The notes under the pieces were generated by a model. It was given only the letters and a program-made list of their open reading frames with translations, was not told where the DNA came from and did not search any database. 64,000 nt of DNA from an uncultured Cytophagales bacterium (GTDB lineage: Bacteria > Bacteroidota > Bacteroidia > Cytophagales > Cyclobacteriaceae), in contig CAJXNP010000008.1 of the NCBI GenBank assembly GCA_913057175.1, positions 62,001-126,000 of the forward strand, in the 5' to 3' direction. This document shows, in pieces, positions 55,360 through 62,984 of the stretch; positions within the stretch are counted from its first letter, which is position 1, and each line of letters starts with the position of its first letter. The translations under genes and the position numbers were made by a program.

Positions 55360-56814
55360 ATGAGTTTTACCTTAATTGGTTTCATTCTTTACCTGATCAT
55401 AATTTTGTTTGTTGGGTTTATCACATACAAAAACAACAAATCTCATCAGGATTATTTTTTGGCAGGTCGAAAGCTTAATCCCTGGGTGGTAGCTTTTTCA
55501 GAGAGGGCATCAGGAGAATCTGCCTGGCTCCTATTGGGTTTGCCAGGATTGGCATATGCTTCCGGGTTAATTGGGTCCTGGGATGCAATAGGGTGCGTAA
55601 GTGGTATATTTTTTTATTGGTTTTTTATAGCAAAAAAATTAAGAATTGAATCTCAAAAAACCGATTCCATTACTTTACCTGATTTTTTTGCTGAAAAATT
55701 CGGACAAAACAAAAATCCCATTAGGGTCATTGCACTGCTGATTATTGTATTTTTCTTCACCTTTTACCTTGCCTCTCAATTTAATGCTGCAGGAAAAGTT
55801 TTGAATGTTACTTTCGGGATTGATTGGGAATGGGGTGTTGTGCTTGGAGCCGTAGTAATCATATTTTATACCATGATGGGTGGATTTTTTGCTGTGGCAT
55901 GGACGGATCTGGTGCAGGGGATCATCATGATCGGAGCACTCGTTATTTTGCCATTGGCAGGGTGGATTGAATTGCAGGAATCTGGCAAATCATTTAATGA
56001 TGCTTTATCAAATGCTCCATCATTCGGAGGAGAATGGCTGGGTGGATTAGAAGGTTGGGCCGCTATTGCGCTGGTGATCAGCGGACTAAGCTGGGGACCA
56101 GGTTACATGGGTCAGCCTCATTTGTTGACCCGGTTTATGTCCATCAGTGATCCTGAAAAAATAAAAGTATCCAGAAGAGTTGCCCTTTGGTGGGCTACAC
56201 TTGCATTTACCGGCGCTTTATTTATTGGGTTGGTTTCTATCGCTTACTATGGCCCAAACATGTTTGAAGACAGAGAATTTGTCATGCCTCAATTAACCAC
56301 AGATCTCTTACCTGCCTGGCTTGCAGGCATTTTTATTTCAGGGGCCATAGCTGCAATGATGTCGACCGGTGATTCACAACTGCTGGTCATCACTTCATCC
56401 GTCATAGAAGATTTTCTTCACAAAACACTAGGGATCCGGCTGACAGAAAAAAAATTCCTGATGTGGAGCCGTATCGTAACCATCGCAGTCGGGCTACTTG
56501 GATTCATCATTGCCATCAAATCCGAATCATTGGTTTTTAAAATGGTCTCTTATGCCTGGTCGGGATTAGGTTCTTCTTTCGGACCTGCACTCTTGCTGCT
56601 TTTGTGGTGGAAAAAAACAACATCTCAGGGAGTAATTGCAGGAATGATCAGCGGAGCGGTTATGACAGTCATTTGGATCGAGCTTCCAAAGTATTGGTCA
56701 ACACTTCCCGTTTTGGATGATTATATCTCCGTTCGGTTTGTTTCATTCGCGGTTGCCTTTTTTCTTGTAATAGTCACCAGCTTGTTAACATTCAAAGACA
56801 AGCAAAATGGATGA
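55360..56814 (+). CDS. putP: Sodium/proline symporter (SSS family)
   Basis: Inner-membrane Na+/solute symporter of 484 residues with about 13 helices. The N-terminal block with FAERASG-like sequence (VVAFSERASGESAWLLLGLPG, given partly) is the PutP signature region that binds Na+ and proline; SWGPGYMGQPHLLTRFMS and the STGDSQLLVITSS Na+-binding loop are also typical. Proline is the likely substrate, but close SSS members carry other amino acids. ATG 55360 is chosen over TTG 55354. It overlaps the AlkD-like gene by 8 bp. Confidence 0.8.
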   Translation: MSFTLIGFILYLIIILFVGFITYKNNKSHQDYFLAGRKLNPWVVAFSERASGESAWLLLGLPGLAYASGLIGSWDAIGCVSGIFFYWFFIAKKLRIESQKTDSITLPDFFAEKFGQNKNPIRVIALLIIVFFFTFYLASQFNAAGKVLNVTFGIDWEWGVVLGAVVIIFYTMMGGFFAVAWTDLVQGIIMIGALVILPLAGWIELQESGKSFNDALSNAPSFGGEWLGGLEGWAAIALVISGLSWGPGYMGQPHLLTRFMSISDPEKIKVSRRVALWWATLAFTGALFIGLVSIAYYGPNMFEDREFVMPQLTTDLLPAWLAGIFISGAIAAMMSTGDSQLLVITSSVIEDFLHKTLGIRLTEKKFLMWSRIVTIAVGLLGFIIAIKSESLVFKMVSYAWSGLGSSFGPALLLLLWWKKTTSQGVIAGMISGAVMTVIWIELPKYWSTLPVLDDYISVRFVSFAVAFFLVIVTSLLTFKDKQNG

Positions 56815-57478
56815 CTTCTATCATCAGGTTCTCGAAGCTTTCAGAAAGAACACTGATCCTGATAAAGCCAGAGAAATGAAGAGTTACATGCGGGATCAGT
56901 TTGAATATTTCGGTATCATGGCTCCCAAACGGAAAGAAATAACAAAGCCGTTTCTCCAAAAGAAAAGTCTCCCTCCAATCGATGTGGTTAACCTGACTGT
57001 AGAAAAAATATGGGGTCAGCCCTATCGGGAATTTTATTATTTTGGCATTGAACTGCTTCAAAAAGGCAAGGATAAAGTATCGGAAAAACAGATCCGTTTT
57101 TATGAATGGTTGATTACCCATCATTCATGGTGGGATACAGTTGATCTAATTGCCAGTAATCTTGTTGGTCCGTACTTCTTAAAATTTCCCTATAAAAAAA
57201 ATGAAATAATTGATGAATGGCTTCAATCCGGAGACATATGGCTGCAACGAACTGCCATCTTATTTCAATTGAAATACAGGGATAAAATCGATTTGGACAC
57301 ATTGGAAAAACCCATTTTGTATTGCAAAAATTCTAACGAGTTTTTTCTTCAGAAAGCCATTGGATGGGCCTTGCGACAACATGGAAAAATAGCTCCTGAT
57401 TATGTGAGGAATTTTATTCAAACCCATCCTGATCTTAGCCACCTAAGCAAGTCAGAAGCATTGAAAAAAATCAGCTGA
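56807..57478 (+). CDS. DNA alkylation repair protein (AlkD-like)
   Basis: A 223-residue HEAT-like-repeat protein of the AlkC/AlkD family, which removes N3/N7-alkylated bases. Landmarks are MAPKRKEITKPF (about 34), the central WWDTVDLIASNLVG (about 105) with the conserved W and Asp for catalysis, WLQRTAILFQLKYR and KAIGWALRQHGK. Start overlaps the putP stop; the stop overlaps the end of the convergent thiL gene by 8 bp. Confidence 0.85.
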   Translation: MDDFYHQVLEAFRKNTDPDKAREMKSYMRDQFEYFGIMAPKRKEITKPFLQKKSLPPIDVVNLTVEKIWGQPYREFYYFGIELLQKGKDKVSEKQIRFYEWLITHHSWWDTVDLIASNLVGPYFLKFPYKKNEIIDEWLQSGDIWLQRTAILFQLKYRDKIDLDTLEKPILYCKNSNEFFLQKAIGWALRQHGKIAPDYVRNFIQTHPDLSHLSKSEALKKIS

Positions 57479-58502
57479 AATGCTGAAATCCCTGTGCTTC
57501 AATTTCAACCTCATTTCCACCTTTTGTTATAAGTTTTAAGCCATTTTCCTTTTTAGAAGCATAACCAATAAAATGGATATCACGATGCTTTTCCAGCTTT
57601 TCAAAATCCTTCTGGCTTATTGTGAAAAGTAATTCATAGTCCTCTCCGCCATTCATGGCTGTGGTTACCGGACCTATATTCATTTCCACCGATGTATCAT
57701 AGGTTTGCTTATCCAATGGCAACTTATCCTCATAAACTTTAAACCCTACTCCTGAATGTCTGGACAAATGATGAAGCTCTGATGCCAGGCCATCAGAAAT
57801 ATCGATCATGCATTTTGGTTGAACACCCAGATCCCTCAACTCATGAATGATGTCCATCCTGGCGACGGGTTTTAACTGACGCTGAACGATGTATTGATAA
57901 TTTTCCAGTTGCGGTTGCATGTTTGGGTTGCTCATAAAAACCTGTTTTTCCCTCGACAGCACCTGCAATCCAATGTACGCACCACCCAAATCACCCGTTA
58001 CGCATAAAATATCAGCTTCATCAGCCCCTTTGCGCAACGCCAATTTGTCTTTTTCAACCTCGCCCGTTATAGAAACAGAAATGACCAGACCGGAAGGCGA
58101 AGAAGTTGTATCGCCGCCGACCAGATCTACCTTAAAATCCTGGCAAGCAAACCGGATCCCTTCATACAATTGCTCTACTGCCTCCACGGAAAACCGGTTG
58201 CTGAGACCGACGCTCACAATCACCTGCTTCGGAATACCATTCATCGCCGCAATATCAGACACATTCGATGAAATTGCCTTGTAGCCCAAATGAGCAAGGG
58301 GTGCGTAAGAAAGATCAAAATGAATGTTTTCAACCAGCATATCTGTTGACAAGAGTAAATATTTATCCCCACAGTCTATTACAGCTGCATCATCTCCCAC
58401 CCCGATAATGGTCGAATCGTGATGATTTTTAAATTCCTTCGTTATCTGATCAATCAGACCAAATTCACCAATTTCCTTAATTTCAGTTCGTTTATTCTCC
58501 AT
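57471..58502 (-). CDS. thiL: Thiamine-monophosphate kinase
   Basis: Makes thiamine diphosphate from thiamine monophosphate with ATP (343 residues, AIR-synthase-like fold). Motifs are GVGDDAAVID (about 33-42), LLSTDMLVENIHFDL, VGGDTTSS and GGEDYELLFTI near the C-terminus. ATG 58502 is chosen (MENKRTEIKEIGEFGLI) over a longer upstream frame. Other thi genes are absent here. Its product would serve the ThDP enzyme nearby, though that link is not specific. Confidence 0.93.
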   Translation of the reverse strand: MENKRTEIKEIGEFGLIDQITKEFKNHHDSTIIGVGDDAAVIDCGDKYLLLSTDMLVENIHFDLSYAPLAHLGYKAISSNVSDIAAMNGIPKQVIVSVGLSNRFSVEAVEQLYEGIRFACQDFKVDLVGGDTTSSPSGLVISVSITGEVEKDKLALRKGADEADILCVTGDLGGAYIGLQVLSREKQVFMSNPNMQPQLENYQYIVQRQLKPVARMDIIHELRDLGVQPKCMIDISDGLASELHHLSRHSGVGFKVYEDKLPLDKQTYDTSVEMNIGPVTTAMNGGEDYELLFTISQKDFEKLEKHRDIHFIGYASKKENGLKLITKGGNEVEIEAQGFQHFS

Positions 58503-58517
58503 GGTAATGCTTTGATG

Positions 58518-58525
58518 CAAAGCTA
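58518..58525 (-). promoter_or_regulatory. thiL promoter -7 box
   Basis: Minus-strand TAGCTTTG matches TAnnTTTG, 15 bp upstream of ATG 58502, with CTTG about 16 nt further up. The leader would be about 10 nt, with no room for a TPP riboswitch; none is seen. Confidence 0.45.
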
Positions 58526-58638
58526 CGAGTTTCAAATAAATCAAGGAAATTGTCGTCAAATACTTAATGAAACCAGTAACTTTATATCAACAATTGCAGT
58601 TAATACCAGAGGATTTTTAAAAATCGCAAAGCATGTTT

Positions 58639-58646
58639 TATCTTTG
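58639..58646 (+). promoter_or_regulatory. Promoter -7 box for the Fe-S carrier gene
   Basis: TATCTTTG matches TAnnTTTG, 21 bp before ATG 58668. A T-rich -33 region lies about 20 nt upstream without a clear TTTG. Confidence 0.5.
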
Positions 58647-58657
58647 CAGTTTAAATT

Positions 58658-58663
58658 GGGAGG
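58658..58663 (+). promoter_or_regulatory. Strong Shine-Dalgarno before the Fe-S carrier gene
   Basis: GGGAGG lies 4 bp before ATG 58668. Most genes in this window lack such a match, so it fixes this start and suggests high expression. Confidence 0.6.
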
Positions 58664-58667
58664 AAAA

Positions 58668-58994
58668 ATGATTCATATATCTGATAGTGCAAAAGAAAGA
58701 ATTACAGAGTTGATCAAAGAAGAAGGCTACACCAACAAGCACAATGTTCGTGTATCTGTCAAAGGCGGTGGATGTTCAGGACTCATGTATGACCTGACCT
58801 TTGATGAAATTATCAACAATGAGGACAAAGTTTTTGAAGATAAAGGAGTTAAAATACTGGTTGATAAAAAAAGTATTTTGTATTTGCTGGGAACAACATT
58901 GGAATATTCCGGAGGACTTAATGGAAAAGGATTCCAGTTTGTCAATCCCAATGCAACAAGAACTTGTGGATGTGGAGAGAGTTTTTCAGTTTAA
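58668..58994 (+). CDS. A-type iron-sulfur cluster carrier (IscA/ErpA family)
   Basis: A 108-residue carrier that delivers Fe-S clusters to target proteins. The three ligand Cys are present: GGGCSGLMYDL (about 39) and the C-terminal TCGCGESFSV (CxC, about 102-104). ATG 58668 is favoured over a longer frame by the GGGAGG ribosome site, the promoter and the family length. It may be IscA, SufA or ErpA; it is not with suf genes. It is followed 15 bp later by the TetR promoter. Confidence 0.9.
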   Translation: MIHISDSAKERITELIKEEGYTNKHNVRVSVKGGGCSGLMYDLTFDEIINNEDKVFEDKGVKILVDKKSILYLLGTTLEYSGGLNGKGFQFVNPNATRTCGCGESFSV

Positions 58995-59008
58995 AACTCC
59001 TCCCTTTT

Positions 59009-59040
59009 TTTGAAATAAAATATACCAATTGGTATATTTA
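59009..59040 (+). promoter_or_regulatory. Promoter of the tetR gene
   Basis: TTTG at 59009-59012, a 20-nt spacer and TATATTTA (TAnnTTTA) at 59033-59040, 7 bp before ATG 59047. The operator palindrome covers the spacer and -7 box. Confidence 0.55.
59018..59039. promoter_or_regulatory. TetR operator 1 (perfect palindrome)
   Basis: AAATATACC, AATT, GGTATATTT: a 22-bp perfect palindrome overlapping the tetR promoter, and nearly the same as the site at 59650-59669. Autorepression by the adjacent TetR is the simplest reading. Confidence 0.75.
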
Positions 59041-59046
59041 AATTTT

Positions 59047-59634
59047 ATGTCAAAAGCAGAAAGAACACGGCAATTCATCATTGAGACCACATCTCCCCTT
59101 TTTAATAAAAAAGGTTATTTCGGAACATCCATGCAGGAGATTACTGAATTAACCGGATTGACAAAGGGAAGCATTTATGGCAACTTCAAAAACAAGGATG
59201 AATTGGCGATCGAAGCATTCAAATACAACCTGTTTCTTTTGTCGAATGAAATTCTTCAGAAAATTTCAGGCGGGAACCATGCAATTGATAAATTATTGAC
59301 CTTCACTGAGTTTTACCGAAAGAATTACATAAAACTATTTGAGAGAGGCGGATGTGCCATTCTCAATAGCGGAACGGATGCGGATGATCATCATCCCCAA
59401 ATAAAAGAGGAGGTAAAAAAATCCTTGCTTTCGTGGAAATCCATTCTGGAAAAAATTATTGACGAGGGAATGAAAAAGAATGAAATTAAAACTACGGATC
59501 CAGCAAAATTTTCGTCCCTCTTCATCGCTTTGGTTGAAGGATCTGTATTCCTGGCTAAAACAATTGGTTCAACAACTTCAATGGAAAACAATCTGGATTT
59601 CCTGGAATCTGAAATACATAAACTGAGAATCTAA
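59047..59634 (+). CDS. TetR-family transcriptional repressor
   Basis: A 195-residue regulator. The N-terminal helix-turn-helix is complete (TRQFIIETTSPLFNKKGYFG; TELTGLTKGSIYGNFKNKDE, about 28-47). The C-terminal ligand domain (about 60-195) has a TetR_C-like helical pattern (IKEEVKKSLLSWKSILEKII). ATG 59047 is used because the HTH then sits at the usual distance from the start and the operator ends 7 bp before. It likely controls itself and the FabF-like gene by the two palindromes; the inducer, perhaps an acyl compound, is unknown. Confidence 0.9.
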   Translation: MSKAERTRQFIIETTSPLFNKKGYFGTSMQEITELTGLTKGSIYGNFKNKDELAIEAFKYNLFLLSNEILQKISGGNHAIDKLLTFTEFYRKNYIKLFERGGCAILNSGTDADDHHPQIKEEVKKSLLSWKSILEKIIDEGMKKNEIKTTDPAKFSSLFIALVEGSVFLAKTIGSTTSMENNLDFLESEIHKLRI

Positions 59635-59649
59635 AAAAATTTAATCAAC

Positions 59650-59669
59650 AATATACCGATTGGTATATT
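59650..59669. promoter_or_regulatory. TetR operator 2, before the FabF-like gene
   Basis: AATATACC, GATT, GGTATATT: matches operator 1 apart from one central base, 16 bp before ATG 59686. It lies 15 bp after the tetR stop. Confidence 0.75.
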
Positions 59670-59685
59670 TTCAACATTTGTCATT

Positions 59686-60933
59686 ATGGAATTAAAAAGA
59701 GTTGTCGTTACAGGTATCGGGGCAATTACGCCCATTGGCAATGATGCCCAATCTTATTGGAAAAATCTTGAAAAAGGGAAAAGCGGGTCAGATCTCATCA
59801 CTCGTTTTGACACTTCCGATCATAAAACCAAATTTGCCTGCGAGATCAAGGATTATCAGGCGGAAGATTATTTCGATAAAAAGGAAATCAGGAAGCTCGA
59901 TCGATATTCACAATATGCACTCATATCTACAGAGGAAGCCATTCAACATGCTTCTATTAATTTTGAAAAACTCAATCGAGAAAGGATCGGTGTGATCTGG
60001 GGAAGTGGTATCGGTGGGTTTGAAACTTTTGAGGAGCAAGTAAGGGACCATTACGTAAATGGAAATAAATATAATCCCTTTTTTATCCACAAGATATTGC
60101 CGGATACAGCCGCAGGATTAATCTCAATTAAATATGGCTTGATGGGTATCAACTACAATTCTGTTTCAGCCTGCTCATCTGCCTCAAACTCCATTATTGA
60201 TTCACTTAATTATATTCGCTTAAATAAAGCAGATCTGATCATCGCAGGTGGTTCCGAGGCTCCTATTACCTCAGCATCTATCCATGGATTTAACAGCATG
60301 AAGGCTCTTTCAGAGAACAATGAAAATTACAGTGCAGCCTCCCGACCTTTTGATTCATCCAGAGACGGTTTTGTGGCAGGTGAAGGAAGTGGTGCATTGA
60401 TCCTCGAATCCCTCGACCACGCTTTAAAAAGAAATGCTTCCATTTTGTGTGAAATTATTGGAGGTGGACTCTCGGCAGATGCCTACCATATAACGGGAAC
60501 CCACCCGGAAGGAAGGGGCGCGTATTTAAGCATGAAATTGGCGCTGGAAGACGCTGGATTGGAACCACAAAATATTGATTACTTAAATGCTCATGCGACA
60601 TCAACGCCTCCGGGTGACCTATCCGAAATAAAAGCCGTTGAAAACCTGTTTGGTCCTGAAGCAAAAAACCTTACGATCAATGCGACTAAATCCATGACCG
60701 GCCATTTGCTGGGTGCTTCCGGAGCGATTGAATCAGTGGGTGTTATTCAATCCATTCTCCATCAAAAAATTCCTCCAACAATCAGTACTGAATCGATCGA
60801 TGAGAACATCTTCATATCAGGAAACATTCTTTTGGGTAAGCCAAAATCAAAAGCAATTAACTACGCCATGAGCAATAATTTTGGATTTGGAGGTCACAAT
60901 GCCACACTGATATTCAAGAAGTATGAAAATTAG
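59686..60933 (+). CDS. Beta-ketoacyl-ACP synthase (FabF-like)
   Basis: Condensing enzyme (415 residues, thiolase fold) that extends acyl-ACP with malonyl-ACP. The catalytic triad is visible: Cys in SVSACSSASNSII (about 163), His in NAHATSTPPGD (about 304) and His in KSMTGHLLGASGAIE (about 340). It resembles FabF (KAS II). It is not beside fabD, fabG or acpP, so it is probably an extra, TetR-controlled copy adjusting fatty acid or special lipid synthesis. Confidence 0.88.
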   Translation: MELKRVVVTGIGAITPIGNDAQSYWKNLEKGKSGSDLITRFDTSDHKTKFACEIKDYQAEDYFDKKEIRKLDRYSQYALISTEEAIQHASINFEKLNRERIGVIWGSGIGGFETFEEQVRDHYVNGNKYNPFFIHKILPDTAAGLISIKYGLMGINYNSVSACSSASNSIIDSLNYIRLNKADLIIAGGSEAPITSASIHGFNSMKALSENNENYSAASRPFDSSRDGFVAGEGSGALILESLDHALKRNASILCEIIGGGLSADAYHITGTHPEGRGAYLSMKLALEDAGLEPQNIDYLNAHATSTPPGDLSEIKAVENLFGPEAKNLTINATKSMTGHLLGASGAIESVGVIQSILHQKIPPTISTESIDENIFISGNILLGKPKSKAINYAMSNNFGFGGHNATLIFKKYEN

Positions 60934-60945
60934 GAGATCGAAAGC

Positions 60946-61575
60946 TTAAAAATCCAACGGGTTAAAATTTCTGAATTGGCCATTCATATTAACCCGTTGT
61001 TTAGCTTCCTCGAGGTTATCAATAATCGGAATGAGTTTTTCGAGATGTTCAACCATGTATTCCTGCCGGTCTTTCTCGTTGTCGATTTTAAGCAATTCAT
61101 ATCGTGAATTAAGAGACATGCCCACTATATGAGCGACATCATAGGTAGAAAAATTCTCTTTTAATCTGACATCCTTTTTCACATTCATCCTGTTCAAGGC
61201 GTCCATAACAAGTGTTCGAATCTTTTCCTTGAGTACGTAATCTGAATTGTCAAAATTTTCCATGTATTCTACTTTCCCGGCAGCATACAATTTCCCGTAT
61301 GTCGGATTATAAAATTTCACAATCCTGAAGATCTTATTTCCCATGGTTTTTACATCCATTTTGCCGTCCTGATAGATCTTATTGATCTCAGTAACCTTCA
61401 ATGTGCATCCGTACTCGATATGATTGTTGATATAGGCAGGCATACCAAATTCTCGGTTATTCGCATATACATCATTGATCAATTCAATATATCGAGGTTC
61501 AAAAATATGCAGGTTAAGGCTTTCACCAGGATAAACGACAATGTTTAGGGGAAAAAGTGGCAACAGCTCTTCCAT
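60946..61575 (-). CDS. Lon N-terminal-like (LON substrate-binding) domain protein
   Basis: A 209-residue stand-alone LON-N protein. The start MEELLPLFPLNIVVYPGESL and NLHIFEPRYIELINDV match the domain consensus; a helical C-terminal part follows (about 115-209). No AAA or Ser-Lys protease part is present, so it is not a protease. It is conserved in bacteria but the role is unclear. It lies downstream of the icd terminator and convergent with the FabF-like gene (12 bp). Confidence 0.85.
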   Translation of the reverse strand: MEELLPLFPLNIVVYPGESLNLHIFEPRYIELINDVYANNREFGMPAYINNHIEYGCTLKVTEINKIYQDGKMDVKTMGNKIFRIVKFYNPTYGKLYAAGKVEYMENFDNSDYVLKEKIRTLVMDALNRMNVKKDVRLKENFSTYDVAHIVGMSLNSRYELLKIDNEKDRQEYMVEHLEKLIPIIDNLEEAKQRVNMNGQFRNFNPLDF

Positions 61576-61596
61576 AATTCAATCTTCGTCTCTTAT

Positions 61597-61624
61597 AATA
61601 AAAAAAGCCCTATTCAGGGCTTTT
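61597..61624 (-). terminator. Terminator after icd
   Basis: Minus-strand stem AAAAGCCCT / AGGGCTTTT with loop GAAT and a long T run, 26 bp after the icd stop and 22 bp before the start of the Lon-N gene. Confidence 0.9.
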
Positions 61625-61649
61625 GTTGCAAATATTGTCAAATAATTTA

Positions 61650-62876
61650 TTACATATTGCTGACAATCTCTTTACCGAACTCAGAACATTTCAACAAAGT
61701 TGCTCCTTCCATCAGTCGTTCGAAATCGTACGTGACTTTTTTGGTGGAAATAGCTGTTTCAAGTCCTTTATAGATCAGGTCAGAAGCTTCCACCCATCCC
61801 ATGTATTCCAGCATCAAAGCGCCTGATAAAATCACTGAACCCGGGTTAACTTTATCCTGACCAGCATATTTTGGAGCAGTACCATGAGTCGCTTCAAAAA
61901 TCGCATGACCAGTAATATAATTGATATTGGCTCCCGGGGCTATTCCAATTCCTCCAACGATCGCCGCCAGGGCATCGGACACGTAGTCACCATTAAGGTT
62001 CAACGTGGCAATAACAGAGTATTCTGCAGGACGAGTTAAGATCTGCTGCAAAAATGCATCTGCAATGACATCTTTGATGATAACTTTATGTCCATCCTTT
62101 TCAATGATTTGCCAAGGACCGCCTTCGTAATCCTGAGCGCCATAGTTCTTCTTGGCTAAAGCATATCCCCAATCCCTGAATGCTCCTTCGGTAAACTTCA
62201 TGATGTTACCCTTGTGGACCAGTGTAACAGAATCTTTTTTGTGCTTGAAAGCATATTCAATAGCAGAATTAACCAATCTTTCTGTTCCTTCGATTGATAC
62301 GGGTTTGATACCATACCCGGCGGTTTGTGGAAAACGAACTTTTTTAAATCGATCAGGGAAGTTTTCAGAGAATAATTTAGCGAACTTTTCGGCATCCTCT
62401 GTTCCTTGCTGGAATTCGATCCCTGCATAGATGTCTTCTGTATTTTCCCTGAAGATGACCATATCACACAGGTCAGGCCGCTTAACAGGTGAAGGCACAC
62501 CTTTGAACCATCGCACTGGTCTTACACAGGCATACAGATCCAGTTGCTGACGCAGGGCAACATTTAGTGATCGGATACCTCCACCAACAGGAGTGGTCAA
62601 TGGACCTTTGATCCCAACCAGGTATTCTTTGAATGCATCCAGGGTTTCTTCCGGCAGCCAGCTACCATTGGCATTGTAGGATTTTTCTCCTGCCAATACT
62701 TCTTTCCATTCGATTTTCTTTGATCCGCCGTAGGCTTTTTCCACTGCTGCATCAAAGACCAATTTAGACGCTGGCCAGATATCTACTCCGGTTCCATCAC
62801 CTTCTATGAATGGAATTATCGGGTTATCGGGTACATTTAGAACTCCGTTTTGAATTGTAATTTTTTGTCCGCTCAT
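61650..62876 (-). CDS. icd: Isocitrate dehydrogenase (NADP+)
   Basis: TCA-cycle enzyme (408 residues) forming 2-oxoglutarate, CO2 and NADPH. Visible are [15 protein letters not shown], the substrate-phosphate loop [20 protein letters not shown], the metal-binding [12 protein letters not shown] and the cofactor region [18 protein letters not shown], as in E. coli Icd. NADP use is inferred from the homodimeric E. coli-type sequence. A candidate promoter lies 37 bp upstream. With acn and pnt in the same window it shapes NADPH supply. Confidence 0.95.
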   Translation of the reverse strand: MSGQKITIQNGVLNVPDNPIIPFIEGDGTGVDIWPASKLVFDAAVEKAYGGSKKIEWKEVLAGEKSYNANGSWLPEETLDAFKEYLVGIKGPLTTPVGGGIRSLNVALRQQLDLYACVRPVRWFKGVPSPVKRPDLCDMVIFRENTEDIYAGIEFQQGTEDAEKFAKLFSENFPDRFKKVRFPQTAGYGIKPVSIEGTERLVNSAIEYAFKHKKDSVTLVHKGNIMKFTEGAFRDWGYALAKKNYGAQDYEGGPWQIIEKDGHKVIIKDVIADAFLQQILTRPAEYSVIATLNLNGDYVSDALAAIVGGIGIAPGANINYITGHAIFEATHGTAPKYAGQDKVNPGSVILSGALMLEYMGWVEASDLIYKGLETAISTKKVTYDFERLMEGATLLKCSEFGKEIVSNM

Positions 62877-62912
62877 TATTTATTTTCTTTTTAAAACAAT
62901 TTGAAAGGGCTG

Positions 62913-62920
62913 CAAAACTA
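62913..62920 (-). promoter_or_regulatory. icd promoter -7 box
   Basis: Minus-strand TAGTTTTG matches TAnnTTTG, 36 bp before ATG 62876; TTTT or TTTTG lie 20-24 nt upstream as a weak -33. Confidence 0.4.
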
Positions 62921-62984
62921 ATCGATTTTGTGAATTATTTAAAACAAAAGTATTCAACAACCATCTTTAACCAAACAAAATTCT

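Noticed and set aside
58419-58667. Extended start of the Fe-S carrier
   Set aside because: Would overlap thiL by about 85 bp on the opposite strand; the GGGAGG site and promoter place the start at 58668.
58503-58667. TPP riboswitch before thiL
   Set aside because: The predicted leader is about 10 nt and no THI-box sequence is seen.
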